The position numbers were made by a program, and so were the translations under genes. The notes under the pieces were generated by a model that saw nothing but the letters and a program-made list of their open reading frames with translations, ran no database searches and had not been told where the DNA came from. DNA of 64,000 nucleotides from Methylocaldum marinum (GTDB lineage: Bacteria; Pseudomonadota; Gammaproteobacteria; Methylococcales; Methylococcaceae), in assembly GCF_003584645.1 (NCBI RefSeq), contig NZ_AP017928.1, positions 5,469,501 to 5,533,500 on the forward strand, written 5' to 3'. Of the stretch, positions 17,512 through 25,319 are shown piece by piece. The first letter of the stretch is position 1. Each line of letters opens with the position of its first letter.

Positions 17512-17845
17512 GAGGGAACACGCTCGCATGCGTACGATTGACCCGGCCTATAAACATAAGCCGGGTTAATTCGGGGTGGGGATGCCCCACTCGGCGGCAA
17601 GCCGCGTCTGCGAGTTGCCCGGATGAAACGCAGTGGGATCCGGGAGAGTCGAGGCATCGATCTTACCTGCGGCCTGCACAATTATAGAAGCCACTGCCGC
17701 CATCACAGTTATTGACGGCAGCCGCGGTCCCAAAAGTATATGAAAACCAGTTTCCAATAACGTCCAACTTTCATTGGAACCCCCGATAATGTGAGAAGAC
17801 TTGCAAATCGGGGCCGGAATTTAACGATGAAATCTCCGTAGCTCG
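17407..17845. repeat. Left part of a 525-bp direct duplication (other copy 29464-29988)
   Basis: From GCTGGACACACC to GTAGCTCG the sequence is repeated at 29464-29902. In this copy an IS66 element (17846-20199) splits the unit and it resumes at 20208-20292. The unit contains the end of the fascin-like gene, half an R1 repeat (17614-17665), an IS-A-like remnant and a leader related to that of the gene at 43393. Confidence 0.85.
17666..17770 (+). mobile_element. Remnant 3' end of a diverged IS-A (IS5-type) element
   Basis: CTGCGGCCTGCACAATTA followed by degenerate sequence and GTTTCCAATAACGTCCAA resembles the 3' end of the IS-A transposase and its terminal repeat GTTTCCGATAATGTC. Several substitutions show it is old. 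A second copy lies in the duplication at about 29723-29827. Confidence 0.6.
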
Positions 17846-17906
17846 GTAAGCGTCCGCTGGAGGACAGTCTTTTCCTGATGCCGCCGAACAGTTAACCGTC
17901 AGGACC

Positions 17907-19418
17907 TTATACGTTGGCTGGTTTCCAGTTGTGGGGTAGCAGGCTGTCGATCTCCCTCTGCTTGGTGGTGGGTAAACGGGTCAGGACGTCTTTCAGGTAG
18001 GCCTCTGGGTTGAGGTCGAGTTCCTTGCAGGTTTGGATGAGGCTGAACACCGTGGCGGCGACCTGGCCGCCCTTGGGCGAGCCGAGGAACAGCCAGTTCT
18101 TGCGGCCGATGGTGAGGGGGCGGATCGCCCGCTCACTGCGGTTGTTGTCGATCTCCAGGCGACCGTCTTCGGTATAGCGCTCCAGCGCCGGCCAGTTCTT
18201 GAGGGCATAGCCGATGGCCTGGGCAGTGGGGGTCTTGGGCGCCAGCTGGCGCAGCCGGTCTTCGAGCCAGGCCTTGAACTCGGCCAGGATCGGCCGCGCC
18301 TGTTCCTGCCGTAGCTTTCGGGTGCCTTCGGCGTCGAGTTGCTGTTCCTTGGCCTCCCGTTCGATGGCGTAGAGCCGGCCGATGTACTCCAAGGCCTCAT
18401 GGGCGCTGATGCGCTTGCCGTTCTCGGTCTGTCGGGCAATCTCGAAGAACTTGCGGCGCGCATGCGCCCAGCACGCCACTTCCAGGACCTTGCCTGCGGC
18501 GAAGATCTGGTCGTAACCGGCATAGGCGTCCGCCTGCAGGTAGCCGCTGTAGCCTTCCAGTTTGGCCTTGGGATGCTTGCCCGCCCGGGTTTCGGTGTGG
18601 TCATAGACGACGATGGGCGGCGAGTGGCCGGCGTATACCCAAAACCGGGTTTCCCGCGTCTTGCCGCGGTCCTGCACCGCCACAGTGGTGTCGTCCGAGA
18701 AGATCACCGGCTGTTGCTTGAGCAACGCCAGCATCCGCTCGACCAAGGGCTGCAGCTGCCAGCCGCTCTGGATGACCCAGTCGCACAACGTGGTGCGGGC
18801 AATGGGGACACCCTGGTGGGCAAAGATTTGCTCGATGCGGTACAGCGGCAGGTGATAGCCGTATTTGGCCATCAGCAGATGTGCCAGAAGACCCGGCAGA
18901 GGGATGCCCTGCTCGATGATTTGCGGCGGGGCCGGTACCGTGGTCAACTGCCCTTGGCACTTCGCGCAGGCGCACTTTTCCCGCCGCGTTTCCACGACCT
19001 TCAGTTGCGCCGGGACGTAATCCAAGCGTTCGGAGCTTTCGTAGCCGATCACCGGCCGTTCCTCACCGCAGGCAGGACACTGCCGGTCTTGTGCCGACAA
19101 CGGCAATACCACGATCTCTCGCGGCAGATGCGCCGGCAGTGCGGTGCGCTTCGGTTGATTCTTGGCGGGCGATTGCACCACCACCGTCTTGAACGCCACC
19201 GGACTGGCGACGGGGGCGTCCTCGGGCACCTCATCCCACAGCGGCAGTTGGTCGATGTCGGGGAGGGTCGCCAGTCGCTCGGAACGGGCGCCGAACAGCA
19301 GCTTCTTCAGCTGCGCTAGGTCGAATTCCAGCCGTTCGATGCGCGCCTCGCGCTGGGCCAGGGTGGCCTTTAGAGTACGATTTTCTTCGGCGAGAGCGGC
19401 GGCATTCATGGCTGCCAT
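17907..19418 (-). CDS. tnpC: IS66 transposase TnpC, copy 1
   Basis: The product is 503 aa. An N-terminal coiled coil (EENRTLKATLAQREARIERLE), a CxxC zinc finger (CPACGEE, CACAKC), the DDE domain (FSDDTTVAVQ ... YLQADAYAGYD) and the C-terminal IS66 motif (IDNNRSERAIRPL ... LFLGS) are all present. Its last 50 residues differ from copies 2 and 3 (ELDLNPEAYLKDVLTRLPTT versus ELGINPEAYLKDVLNRLPST). The start was placed at MAAMNAA; ATG three codons later is equally possible. Confidence 0.95.
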   Translation of the reverse strand: MAAMNAAALAEENRTLKATLAQREARIERLEFDLAQLKKLLFGARSERLATLPDIDQLPLWDEVPEDAPVASPVAFKTVVVQSPAKNQPKRTALPAHLPREIVVLPLSAQDRQCPACGEERPVIGYESSERLDYVPAQLKVVETRREKCACAKCQGQLTTVPAPPQIIEQGIPLPGLLAHLLMAKYGYHLPLYRIEQIFAHQGVPIARTTLCDWVIQSGWQLQPLVERMLALLKQQPVIFSDDTTVAVQDRGKTRETRFWVYAGHSPPIVVYDHTETRAGKHPKAKLEGYSGYLQADAYAGYDQIFAAGKVLEVACWAHARRKFFEIARQTENGKRISAHEALEYIGRLYAIEREAKEQQLDAEGTRKLRQEQARPILAEFKAWLEDRLRQLAPKTPTAQAIGYALKNWPALERYTEDGRLEIDNNRSERAIRPLTIGRKNWLFLGSPKGGQVAATVFSLIQTCKELDLNPEAYLKDVLTRLPTTKQREIDSLLPHNWKPANV

Positions 19419-19476
19419 TATACCCGGTGGACCACCCGAAAGCCCAGCTCTGATGCGGGTTTCAGGCACTTTCGAC

Positions 19477-19818
19477 TCAGCCGACCCGACCCGCGCGAAC
19501 CGCGCGGAAACGGGCCACCGTCAGGTCCACGCCTTCCAGCAACAGCAGCAGGTCCGAGCGCGAAATCGTCCCCTGAACCGGCTTGCGGAAGCGGCCTTTC
19601 TCCAGCCGCTTGTAGGCCAGCCAGAAACCGTGACGATCCCACCACAACAGCTTCACCTTGTCCCGGCCCCGGTTGAAAAACACGAACACCGCACCCGATA
19701 ACGGCGAATGCCCCAGACTGCTCTCCACCGCCAGCGCCAAACCATCGATGGACTTGCGCAAATCGACCGGCTCGGCCACCACATACACCGCCGCCGCACT
19801 CAGAATCGTCGCCAGCAT
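19477..19818 (-). CDS. tnpB: IS66 accessory protein TnpB, copy 1
   Basis: The product is 113 aa, with IS66 Orf2 signatures EPVDLRKSIDGLA, FVFFNRGRDKVKLLWWDRHG and FWLAYKRLEKGRF. The start ATG overlaps the tnpA stop (TGATG). The protein is required for IS66 transposition; its exact role is not settled. Confidence 0.95.
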   Translation of the reverse strand: MLATILSAAAVYVVAEPVDLRKSIDGLALAVESSLGHSPLSGAVFVFFNRGRDKVKLLWWDRHGFWLAYKRLEKGRFRKPVQGTISRSDLLLLLEGVDLTVARFRAVRAGRVG

Positions 19819-20120
19819 CACGAGACCAATGCGGCCACCACCTGCTTCAACAACCCGGCATCGAACCCCGGTTTCACCTCGATGCGAACCCCGCCCACCG
19901 ACAACCACAGACCACCGACTGCTGTCTCACCGCCATCTACCCGCATCAACGTCAGTGGCGCCACCACCGCTGGCTGCGCTACGCGTCGACGCCAGTAGAT
20001 GAACGCCGCATAGCTGACCGCCTCGCGCGCACACCAAGCGCGCACCGACAACCCACTCCCTGCCTGTTGCTCCAGCAGGACCCGCCAATGCATCTCTCGT
20101 TCTTGTTTCGTCATCGCCAT
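19818..20120 (-). CDS. tnpA: IS66 accessory protein TnpA, copy 1
   Basis: The product is 100 aa with an N-terminal helix-turn-helix-like stretch (REMHWRVLLEQQAGSGLSVR, YAAFIYWRRRV) as in IS66 OrfA. It is preceded by GAGGAGGAGAT. First gene of the IS operon. Confidence 0.93.
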   Translation of the reverse strand: MAMTKQEREMHWRVLLEQQAGSGLSVRAWCAREAVSYAAFIYWRRRVAQPAVVAPLTLMRVDGGETAVGGLWLSVGGVRIEVKPGFDAGLLKQVVAALVS

Positions 20121-20230
20121 CTCCTCCTCTTCGGGAATATGGCGATACTGTGACTCAGGCGCTAATCGGTGGGAATTATGCGGACAGCCGGACGCTTACG
20201 TAGCTCGTGTTCTTTTTGATGTCATCGAGT

Positions 20231-20290
20231 GGAAATGGGGTCAGGTCTTGTATTCCAGCATGCTTGATTACAAGACCTGACCCCATTTCC
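20231..20290. repeat. 60-bp perfect hairpin repeat H, copy 1
   Basis: Two 22-bp arms, GGAAATGGGGTCAGGTCTTG... and its exact complement, flank a 16-nt loop with CAGCATGCTTG. Identical copies lie at 29401-29460 and 29926-29985. A partial arm (GACCCCATTTCC) follows at about 20299. Similar words often border REP-associated tyrosine transposase genes, but none is present here. Confidence 0.9.
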
Positions 20291-20377
20291 CGGCGGTGAC
20301 CCCATTTCCCGGCGGCATGGGACGAAGAAACCGGCAGGAACCTGACTAAAGGAGGGCGTCCGCCGATTATCGCGAGC

Positions 20378-20689
20378 ATGGCCGACCGGCTGCTGTTCAT
20401 CCTGTTCTATCTGAAGACCTACCCTCTGCAAGAGGTCATCGCGCATCTGTTCGGCATGAGCCAACCCCAGGCCAACTTCACGATCCACCGGTTGAGCAGG
20501 GTGCTCAACAAGACACTTGACGCCCGCGGGCACAAGCCCGCCCGGCTCACCGAGGAGATGCTGTCCAGGCTGGAGCAGGAGACGCGGCAGGACTTGGGCA
20601 TAGACGGAACGGAAAGGCGCATCAACCGCCCCGTCAACGACCTGGGGCAACGCATCCACTACAGCGGTAAAAAAAATGCCACACCGTGA
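20378..20689 (+). pseudogene. IS-A transposase, upstream frame (truncated)
   Basis: Encodes the middle of the DDE transposase (ADRLLFILFYLKTYP, FGMSQPQANFTIHRL) including the first catalytic Asp in GIDGTERRINRP. The N-terminal 55 residues present in the complete copy are missing. At AAAAAAAA (about 20668) the frame continues by a -1 shift into the next ORF. Confidence 0.85.
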
Positions 20690-21099
20690 AGAACAACCTT
20701 GTCGGCGGCCTGGAGGACCGGCAGGTCAAGTACTTGGGCTCGACCCATGAGGGCAAGAAGCACGACAAGAAGATCTGCGACGAAGAAGGGACCCGGTTCT
20801 CCGACGGCGTCGAGCTGTATCGCGACAGCGGCTTCCAGGGACACGAACTGGCGAATGTCACAGTCCACCAGCCGAAGAAGAGGCCGCGCAACGGCCGGCT
20901 TTCGGCCGACGACCAGGAGGCCAACCGGCTCCACTCAAGCATCCGCGTGATCATCGAACACATCCTCTCGGGAATCAAGCGGTGCCGCGTCGTCAAAGAC
21001 GTGTTCAGGAACACCAAGGAAGGCTACGACGATGTCGTCATTGAATTGGCCTGCGGCCTGCACAATTACAGGCGCTACTGCCGAAACCAGAGTTATTGA
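20686..21099 (+). CDS. IS-A transposase, downstream frame
   Basis: Contains the second catalytic Asp (YRDSGFQG) and Glu (RVIIEHILSGIKRCR) of an IS5-family DDE transposase. Normally produced as a fusion through -1 frameshifting on the A8 tract, giving SGKKKCHTVKNN at the joint. Confidence 0.88.
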   Translation: MKNNLVGGLEDRQVKYLGSTHEGKKHDKKICDEEGTRFSDGVELYRDSGFQGHELANVTVHQPKKRPRNGRLSADDQEANRLHSSIRVIIEHILSGIKRCRVVKDVFRNTKEGYDDVVIELACGLHNYRRYCRNQSY

Positions 21100-21176
21100 T
21101 AGCCGGCCATTTCCTCTGTTCCGGTTATGAAAGGTGGTTTCCGATAATGTCTATTTATTCCGCCGAGGGTGTAAAT

Positions 21177-21271
21177 GCATAACGCGGAAGCTCACCCGCC
21201 CGCGCCCACCACGAAATTTGAAATCACGAAATGGCTTGTGGGTGCGGGTCGGGTGGAGCGCAATGTTAGGC
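21177..21271 (-). repeat. attC8, integron recombination site
   Basis: Outer cores GCATAAC and GTTAGGC bound 95 bp of imperfect palindrome (CTCACCCGCC / GGTGCGGGT arms). The stop codon of the cassette gene lies inside the site, as is common. Confidence 0.85.
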
Positions 21272-22054
21272 AGCAGGCAAGACGTGATGCCGTTTTCCAC
21301 GCGAGACACCAAACCCTGCCAAGCCTATTGCAACCAAGGCAAACGTTGCCGGTTCTGGTACGGCACCGACATCTTCGGGGGTATCGGAGGCGGCGATACG
21401 GAAGTTGTCCAGTGCCGCATAGCCGCCGGCCAAGAGGTCGATTCGCAGGGTTACGTTGCCATTGGTGTTGCCACTGGCATCAAGTGGTAGCAGGACTTCC
21501 GTCCAGTCAAACACATCCTGCGCCGACGCAGTGCCGGACGCTTGCAGCACATCCAAAATCGTCCCGCCGCCTAGACCGGTGGCCCCGCTGGGATTGTCGT
21601 ACAAAGTGAATTCAAAAGTCGGCACCGCTCCCGGCGGGACGAAAGGCCCCCCAAACACGCTGAGATCAATACTTGAAATATCCAGGCGCACGTTCAGAAA
21701 CGGATTGCTTCCAACATTAAAAGACAATCCGAGCAAATCGTTTTGTCCGTCTGAAAGCATTCCAAGCGCGTAATTTCCTCCTTTGCCCGAAGGATCGGAA
21801 TACCCATGACCGAATGCTTGGTTGCCGGTGATAAGCAGCGTTTCCACGGTGAATTGCTGTGCAAAAGCAAAACCGGGCGGTTGGTTTCCATAAAGGGTGT
21901 TCACTGAATTGAAGATGTTGACATCACCGCCATCGTTCACAAACGCAGCCGGGTTCTCAAAATTCTGGTCATACAGAACGACGGTTGTTGCCTGTGCGGC
22001 TGATGTAAACATCATTGTGCAGAGGCCAGCAATTATCGAATGTTTAAGTTTCAT
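21266..22054 (-). CDS. Cassette 8: PEP-CTERM secreted protein
   Basis: The product is 262 aa. An N-terminal signal peptide (KHSIIAGLCTMMFTSAAQA) and a C-terminal sorting tag VPEPATFALVAIGLAGFGVS followed by basic RGKRH define a PEP-CTERM exosortase substrate. The middle is a beta-rich domain (LYDQNFENPAAFVNDGGD ... LDNFRIAAS) like those of other PEP-CTERM surface proteins. It needs an exosortase elsewhere in the genome. It occupies the last intact cassette of array 1. Confidence 0.88.
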   Translation of the reverse strand: MKLKHSIIAGLCTMMFTSAAQATTVVLYDQNFENPAAFVNDGGDVNIFNSVNTLYGNQPPGFAFAQQFTVETLLITGNQAFGHGYSDPSGKGGNYALGMLSDGQNDLLGLSFNVGSNPFLNVRLDISSIDLSVFGGPFVPPGAVPTFEFTLYDNPSGATGLGGGTILDVLQASGTASAQDVFDWTEVLLPLDASGNTNGNVTLRIDLLAGGYAALDNFRIAASDTPEDVGAVPEPATFALVAIGLAGFGVSRGKRHHVLPAA

Positions 22055-22103
22055 TATCGTTTCTCCTTATGTCTTGCGGTTGAAAGAAGTTGCTGCTTCA
22101 CAT

Positions 22104-22209
22104 GCCTAACGTTTCGGTTCACCCGACCGCAAAAGCGGCCAGATGAAGTCCATAGATGCCACCGAAACCGCGCCGCTTTTGCGGGTCGGAGTGCAACCGA
22201 TTGTTAGGC
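22104..22209 (-). repeat. attC7
   Basis: Cores GCCTAAC and GTTAGGC are exact complements. 106 bp, with inner arms ACCCGACCGCAAAAGCGG and CGCCGCTTTTGCGGGTCGG. Confidence 0.92.
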
Positions 22210-22213
22210 AATC

Positions 22214-22570
22214 TCACGCAACGCCCGCCTCTGAGTTGGCCTTCTGGATTGCCCCGGAGAACTTAGCCCAACGTTCTTGCGAAATCAGGCCCTTGGACAA
22301 GCCAAGAGCTACAATGGACTGAATGCGGGAGTGCAGAGAGCTAGATTCAGGGTGAAACCCATGCTTGATAAGGCCGCAGTAATAGAGGGTAGCTATGTAG
22401 AGCGCCCCCTCATCCTCAGACATCTTTGCCTTCCACGCATTATCAATGAGTTCCAAGTAGGCAAGCGCGCCAGGGAACCTGGGATTATCACGGGTGGCAA
22501 TCTGATACTCATTGTTGAGCTTTGTATCGACCGTGCCGTTGTATTTCTTACGCTTACCAAAACCAAACAT
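22214..22570 (-). CDS. Cassette 7: hypothetical protein
   Basis: The product is 118 aa, soluble and largely helical (ALAYLELIDNAWKAKMSEDEG, LHSRIQSIVALGLSKGLI). No motif that I recognise. It is bounded by attC6 and attC7, so it is a cassette gene. Confidence 0.75.
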   Translation of the reverse strand: MFGFGKRKKYNGTVDTKLNNEYQIATRDNPRFPGALAYLELIDNAWKAKMSEDEGALYIATLYYCGLIKHGFHPESSSLHSRIQSIVALGLSKGLISQERWAKFSGAIQKANSEAGVA

Positions 22571-22587
22571 GTGTCATCCCTTTTCTT

Positions 22588-22662
22588 GCCTAACGCTTGC
22601 GCTAACCGGTCGCCGAAGGAGCGTAGCGACTGAGGCGGTCCGAGTTGAGCGCATTGTTCGGC
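22588..22662 (-). repeat. attC6
   Basis: Cores GCCTAAC and GTTCGGC, 75 bp, with inner palindrome GGTCGCCGAAGGAGCG / CGACTGAGGCGGTCC. Confidence 0.88.
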
Positions 22663-22663
22663 A

Positions 22664-22960
22664 TCAGCTTCGATGGACCCAATAGTACGGTTCTCTATGG
22701 AGATGCATTACCGCGAGGATTACCAACTCGTCATTGCCTTCGTCATGGTGGTACACAATGCCGTAAGGGAATCGGCGAACAAGACACCGACGAATACCTT
22801 TTTCTAAGAATGGCCACATTCCGGGATGCGCTGCAGTTCGCTCGATAGCCGCATACACTTCCACCGCAAATTGATGCCCGAGCGTCTTTTCTCGCTCCTC
22901 GTAATAATCGATTGCGAGCCGGAATTCGGCATGGGCCTCCGGATGAAAGGAGTACAACAT
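22664..22960 (-). CDS. Cassette 6: RelE/ParE-family toxin
   Basis: The product is 98 aa. SFHPEAHAEFRLAIDYYEE at the N-terminus, RRCLVRRFPYGIVYHHDE and a C-terminal VMHLHREPYYW give the ParE/RelE fold pattern. It is encoded 3' of its antitoxin with a TAATG overlap. Toxin-antitoxin cassettes help hold cassette arrays together in other integrons. Confidence 0.88.
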   Translation of the reverse strand: MLYSFHPEAHAEFRLAIDYYEEREKTLGHQFAVEVYAAIERTAAHPGMWPFLEKGIRRCLVRRFPYGIVYHHDEGNDELVILAVMHLHREPYYWVHRS

Positions 22961-23181
22961 TAAGAGAACCGCTTCCAGATTTCGTCAAAGACATCTTGTC
23001 CCGAAACCGGCTTCACTGCGCCCGCCTTGATCTCGTCAAGTCTTCGCTTTGCTACCTCAGCCCATTTCTTGTCAATTTCTGATTCTGTTGGGTTTAGAGT
23101 CTTGAGCACCGAGTCAGCTACCCGTGCGCGCTCCTCCACGGGGAGGGATTCGATTTCTCGCAACAAGTCTTCTGTCTTCAT
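22960..23181 (-). CDS. Cassette 6: antitoxin, addiction-module component family
   Basis: The product is 73 aa. LREIESLPVEERARVADSVL followed by W-x-x-x-x-x-RRLDEIKAGAVKPVSG is the pattern of the small antitoxins paired with RelE/ParE toxins (TIGR02574-like). About 80 nt separate its start from attC5, room for its own promoter. Confidence 0.88.
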   Translation of the reverse strand: MKTEDLLREIESLPVEERARVADSVLKTLNPTESEIDKKWAEVAKRRLDEIKAGAVKPVSGQDVFDEIWKRFS

Positions 23182-23262
23182 GGTGATCTCCTGGAAGAGT
23201 GAATTCGTGACTGTCTCAGTCTACTGCTGAGCGACCTTTTCGCCTGCCGATGAATCCTTGCG

Positions 23263-23322
23263 GCCGAACGCCTGAGTTAAGCCGCGACACGAAGTGGCGT
23301 CGGCTTAGACGAATAGTTAGAT
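23263..23322 (-). repeat. attC5
   Basis: Cores GCCGAAC and GTTAGAT, 60 bp, the classic 59-base-element size. Inner arms TAAGCCGCGAC and GGCGTCGGCTTA. Confidence 0.85.
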
Positions 23323-24111
23323 CACACCCACCAGCCTTAGCACGCCCGCTCCTGCCAGCACGAAACCGAGAAGCCCGTATAACCAATGCTCCTTCACAAG
23401 CTCCACGATGACAGAAGGATGGAAGTGCAAGCGATCTTGCCAAGGCGCCTGAGTTGCGAGTGTGCGGCTATGCGCACGACCCGCGAGGTTGGCCATGACA
23501 TCTACCTTTCGCAGTGTTGATTGGTGTAGCTTTACGAACTCTCGGCCTTCCCAAGCGGCAGCTTCCGCTTTCCCTGAGAGGAAGTCCTGGTGCGTAATTC
23601 GGTTGAGCTTCATGAGCGACTCAAGCCGCGGGTGCCCGGCGTAGCGGACACCGTAGATTGAAATCAGTAGCCTAGATAGGTCCAGCTTCTTCTCGTCCTT
23701 GGTTTCGAACGGGGTGCCGCCGAGCACACGATGCCTATGCTCTAGCGCTTGGAACCCGTAATTGATATCTCGCATGTTCCAGTGTAGCCACGTGCAGTGT
23801 GTGTGGGTGGCTGCGAAGGCAAAGAACTCGTCGAGCATCTCCCGCTCAAGGCGATCGTAGTGTCTTTCAATATCGGCGAGGTCTACCTTCTGGATCTCTG
23901 CGATCTTGTGGATCGAGAAAGACCGGGTCTGCCCAGAATCCAGCTGCCGCGCGGCGATGCTCGTGATGCGTGGAGTACGGCCATCAACGCGATCGTAAAA
24001 GCTCTCGCACGAATAGTGGATCACCAAGCAGTGATGGGCGTTCTTGAAGAGAGCGTCGATGGCTTCTGACGCGTTCCTTCTCTGCTTGTACAGGTCGAGG
24101 TACTTTCCCAT
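23317..24111 (-). CDS. Cassette 5: hypothetical protein with C-terminal membrane segment
   Basis: The product is 264 aa from ATG 24111; longer in-frame starts fall inside attC4. The N-terminal half carries a conserved-looking motif block (HCTWLHWNMRD, YGFQALEHRHR) and the C-terminus one hydrophobic helix (LYGLLGFVLAGAGVLRLVG). A soluble domain plus one C-terminal helix would suit a membrane-acting effector, but no family was recognised and this is speculation. No Shine-Dalgarno is clear. Confidence 0.72.
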   Translation of the reverse strand: MGKYLDLYKQRRNASEAIDALFKNAHHCLVIHYSCESFYDRVDGRTPRITSIAARQLDSGQTRSFSIHKIAEIQKVDLADIERHYDRLEREMLDEFFAFAATHTHCTWLHWNMRDINYGFQALEHRHRVLGGTPFETKDEKKLDLSRLLISIYGVRYAGHPRLESLMKLNRITHQDFLSGKAEAAAWEGREFVKLHQSTLRKVDVMANLAGRAHSRTLATQAPWQDRLHFHPSVIVELVKEHWLYGLLGFVLAGAGVLRLVGVI

Positions 24112-24116
24112 GTGTG

Positions 24117-24203
24117 ATCTAACGTTCGCCATAACCGGCAGTGAAAAGCGGCGCAAGCTTTTCGCGCCGCTTTTCACTGTCCGCGTTGATGGTGTTGTTG
24201 GGC
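24117..24203 (-). repeat. attC4
   Basis: Cores ATCTAAC and GTTGGGC, 87 bp. The inside is an unusually perfect palindrome: AGTGAAAAGCGGCGC and GCGCCGCTTTTCACT around AAGCTTTTC. Confidence 0.9.
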
Positions 24204-24209
24204 GTCGCC

Positions 24210-24743
24210 TCAGCGAATGCCCGAATACTCATTAGTAACAGCTCCGACAAAAGCCTTTATAGCGCTGGTCGATCTCAGGTGATGCACTCGCTTGTGACGG
24301 GCCTGCTCTGCAACCAACTGCCGGTACTTGGGTGTCAATTTCTCATGACAGAGCCGAAGTACGCGATAGCTGTTCAATGTGCCGCGCCATATTGGACTGT
24401 TCTCAGGCCACCCCTCGGGCGTGACGATTAAGCCCTTTACGAGACGCTTTGCCACCCAGACATAATGCGTGAATAGCGGTAGATCGACGTAGATCAACGT
24501 GTCAGCAGCCGAGAAACGTTCCCAGGCTGACGGCACGCAGCCGAACCCGTCAATGATCCACTCGTCTCCGCGCATGAGTTCGGAATGGATCTGAAGGTAC
24601 TCGTTGTGAGGCACCTCCACACCGCCAGGCCGGTATTTAATGGTGTCGAGTGAGTGCAGCGGCAAACGGGTAATGCTGGCCAGTTGCCGAGCTAGCGTTG
24701 ATTTACCGCCGCCAGCGTTGCCGAAAACTGCGACTCGCCTCAT
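24210..24743 (-). CDS. Cassette 4: P-loop kinase-like protein
   Basis: The product is 177 aa. It starts MRRVAVFGNAGGGKSTLARQ, a Walker A at residues 8-16, then a DEWIIDGFG strand and helix, and resembles the adenylate-kinase-like/topology-modulation (FlaR-type) P-loop proteins. Upstream in-frame ATGs at 24776 and 24809 exist; the latter lies in attC3, so 24743 or 24776 is the real start. Substrate unknown. Confidence 0.78.
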   Translation of the reverse strand: MRRVAVFGNAGGGKSTLARQLASITRLPLHSLDTIKYRPGGVEVPHNEYLQIHSELMRGDEWIIDGFGCVPSAWERFSAADTLIYVDLPLFTHYVWVAKRLVKGLIVTPEGWPENSPIWRGTLNSYRVLRLCHEKLTPKYRQLVAEQARHKRVHHLRSTSAIKAFVGAVTNEYSGIR

Positions 24744-24779
24744 CTCAAATACTCTGCTCACTGATCTGCTCTCCATGAC

Positions 24780-24869
24780 GCCCAACGTAAAGCTAACCGG
24801 GCGCGGCACCGGAAAGCTGAAAAATAAAACCGCCTTGTCCCCGCGCTCCGGTTGAGCGCTGGGTTAGGT
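24780..24869 (-). repeat. attC3
   Basis: Cores GCCCAAC and GTTAGGT, 90 bp. Inner arms ACCGGGCGCGG and CCGCGCTCCGGTT. Confidence 0.88.
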
Positions 24870-24881
24870 GTCTGCACCATA

Positions 24882-25241
24882 TTATCCTGCTATTGGTGGG
24901 CTACATTTAGGCAAGGTGTAGCCTTGCTGGATGAGATTCAATAAAGATTGCACTGCCCACTCCAATTCATCTTGATTACACCAGTACTCTTCGATTTCAC
25001 CATGTTTTTTGTAGTGTGAGACATTAAATCCATCTTCAATGTCATTAAACCAGAGCACAAGCTCACCAAGTATTGCAACAACCCAAAAACCATTCCCTTC
25101 AGTTCCATAGGGCGTCTGCTGCCATTTTTGAGGCAAAATTTTTATCGCTGACCAAAGACGAGACTGTTCTGGATTCATTCGGGCTTCTGCCTGAAGAATC
25201 TTATCCCAGATTTGTGATTCTGTGATTGGTTGCCAATCCAT
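24882..25241 (-). CDS. Cassette 3: hypothetical protein
   Basis: The product is 119 aa, acidic, tryptophan-rich (MDWQPITESQIWDKI, GFWVVAILGELVLWFNDIEDG). No domain was recognised. It has the size and single-domain make-up typical of cassette genes and is bounded by attC2 and attC3. Confidence 0.75.
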   Translation of the reverse strand: MDWQPITESQIWDKILQAEARMNPEQSRLWSAIKILPQKWQQTPYGTEGNGFWVVAILGELVLWFNDIEDGFNVSHYKKHGEIEEYWCNQDELEWAVQSLLNLIQQGYTLPKCSPPIAG

Positions 25242-25250
25242 TTTGAAAGC

Positions 25251-25318
25251 ACCTAACGTTTGAGTTCAGGGCCTTGCGCGGCTTTATGCGCAAGGTCCCC
25301 TGCAACGATGGGTTAGCC
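25251..25318 (-). repeat. attC2
   Basis: Cores ACCTAAC and GTTAGCC, 68 bp. Inner arms GGGCCTTGCGCGG and GCGCAAGGTCCC around a TTTAT loop. Confidence 0.9.
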
Positions 25319-25319
25319 C

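Larger units (their letters stand above)
17846..20199 (-). mobile_element. IS66-family insertion sequence, copy 1
   Basis: It is 2354 bp, with ends GTAAGCGTCCG and rc GTAAGCGTCCGGC. It is flanked by perfect 8-bp target duplications GTAGCTCG (17838-17845 and 20200-20207). The uninterrupted target survives at 29895-29902. The standard tnpA-tnpB-tnpC operon is on the minus strand. From about 18141 to its left end it diverges from copies 2 and 3, while the rest is nearly identical. Confidence 0.97.
20319..21153 (+). mobile_element. IS-A (IS5-family), 5'-truncated copy
   Basis: It is identical in layout to the complete IS-A at 36570-37582 from GGGACGAAGAAACC onward, but the first part is missing and joined to the hairpin repeat region. 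The right end GTTTCCGATAATGTC plus TA is intact and abuts the integron cassette array only 24 bp from attC8. Confidence 0.9.

Noticed and set aside
18339..19319. Long ORF antisense to IS66 TnpC (also at 27864 and 44673)
   Set aside because: It is a GC-rich shadow of a clear transposase gene, with no start context or family resemblance.
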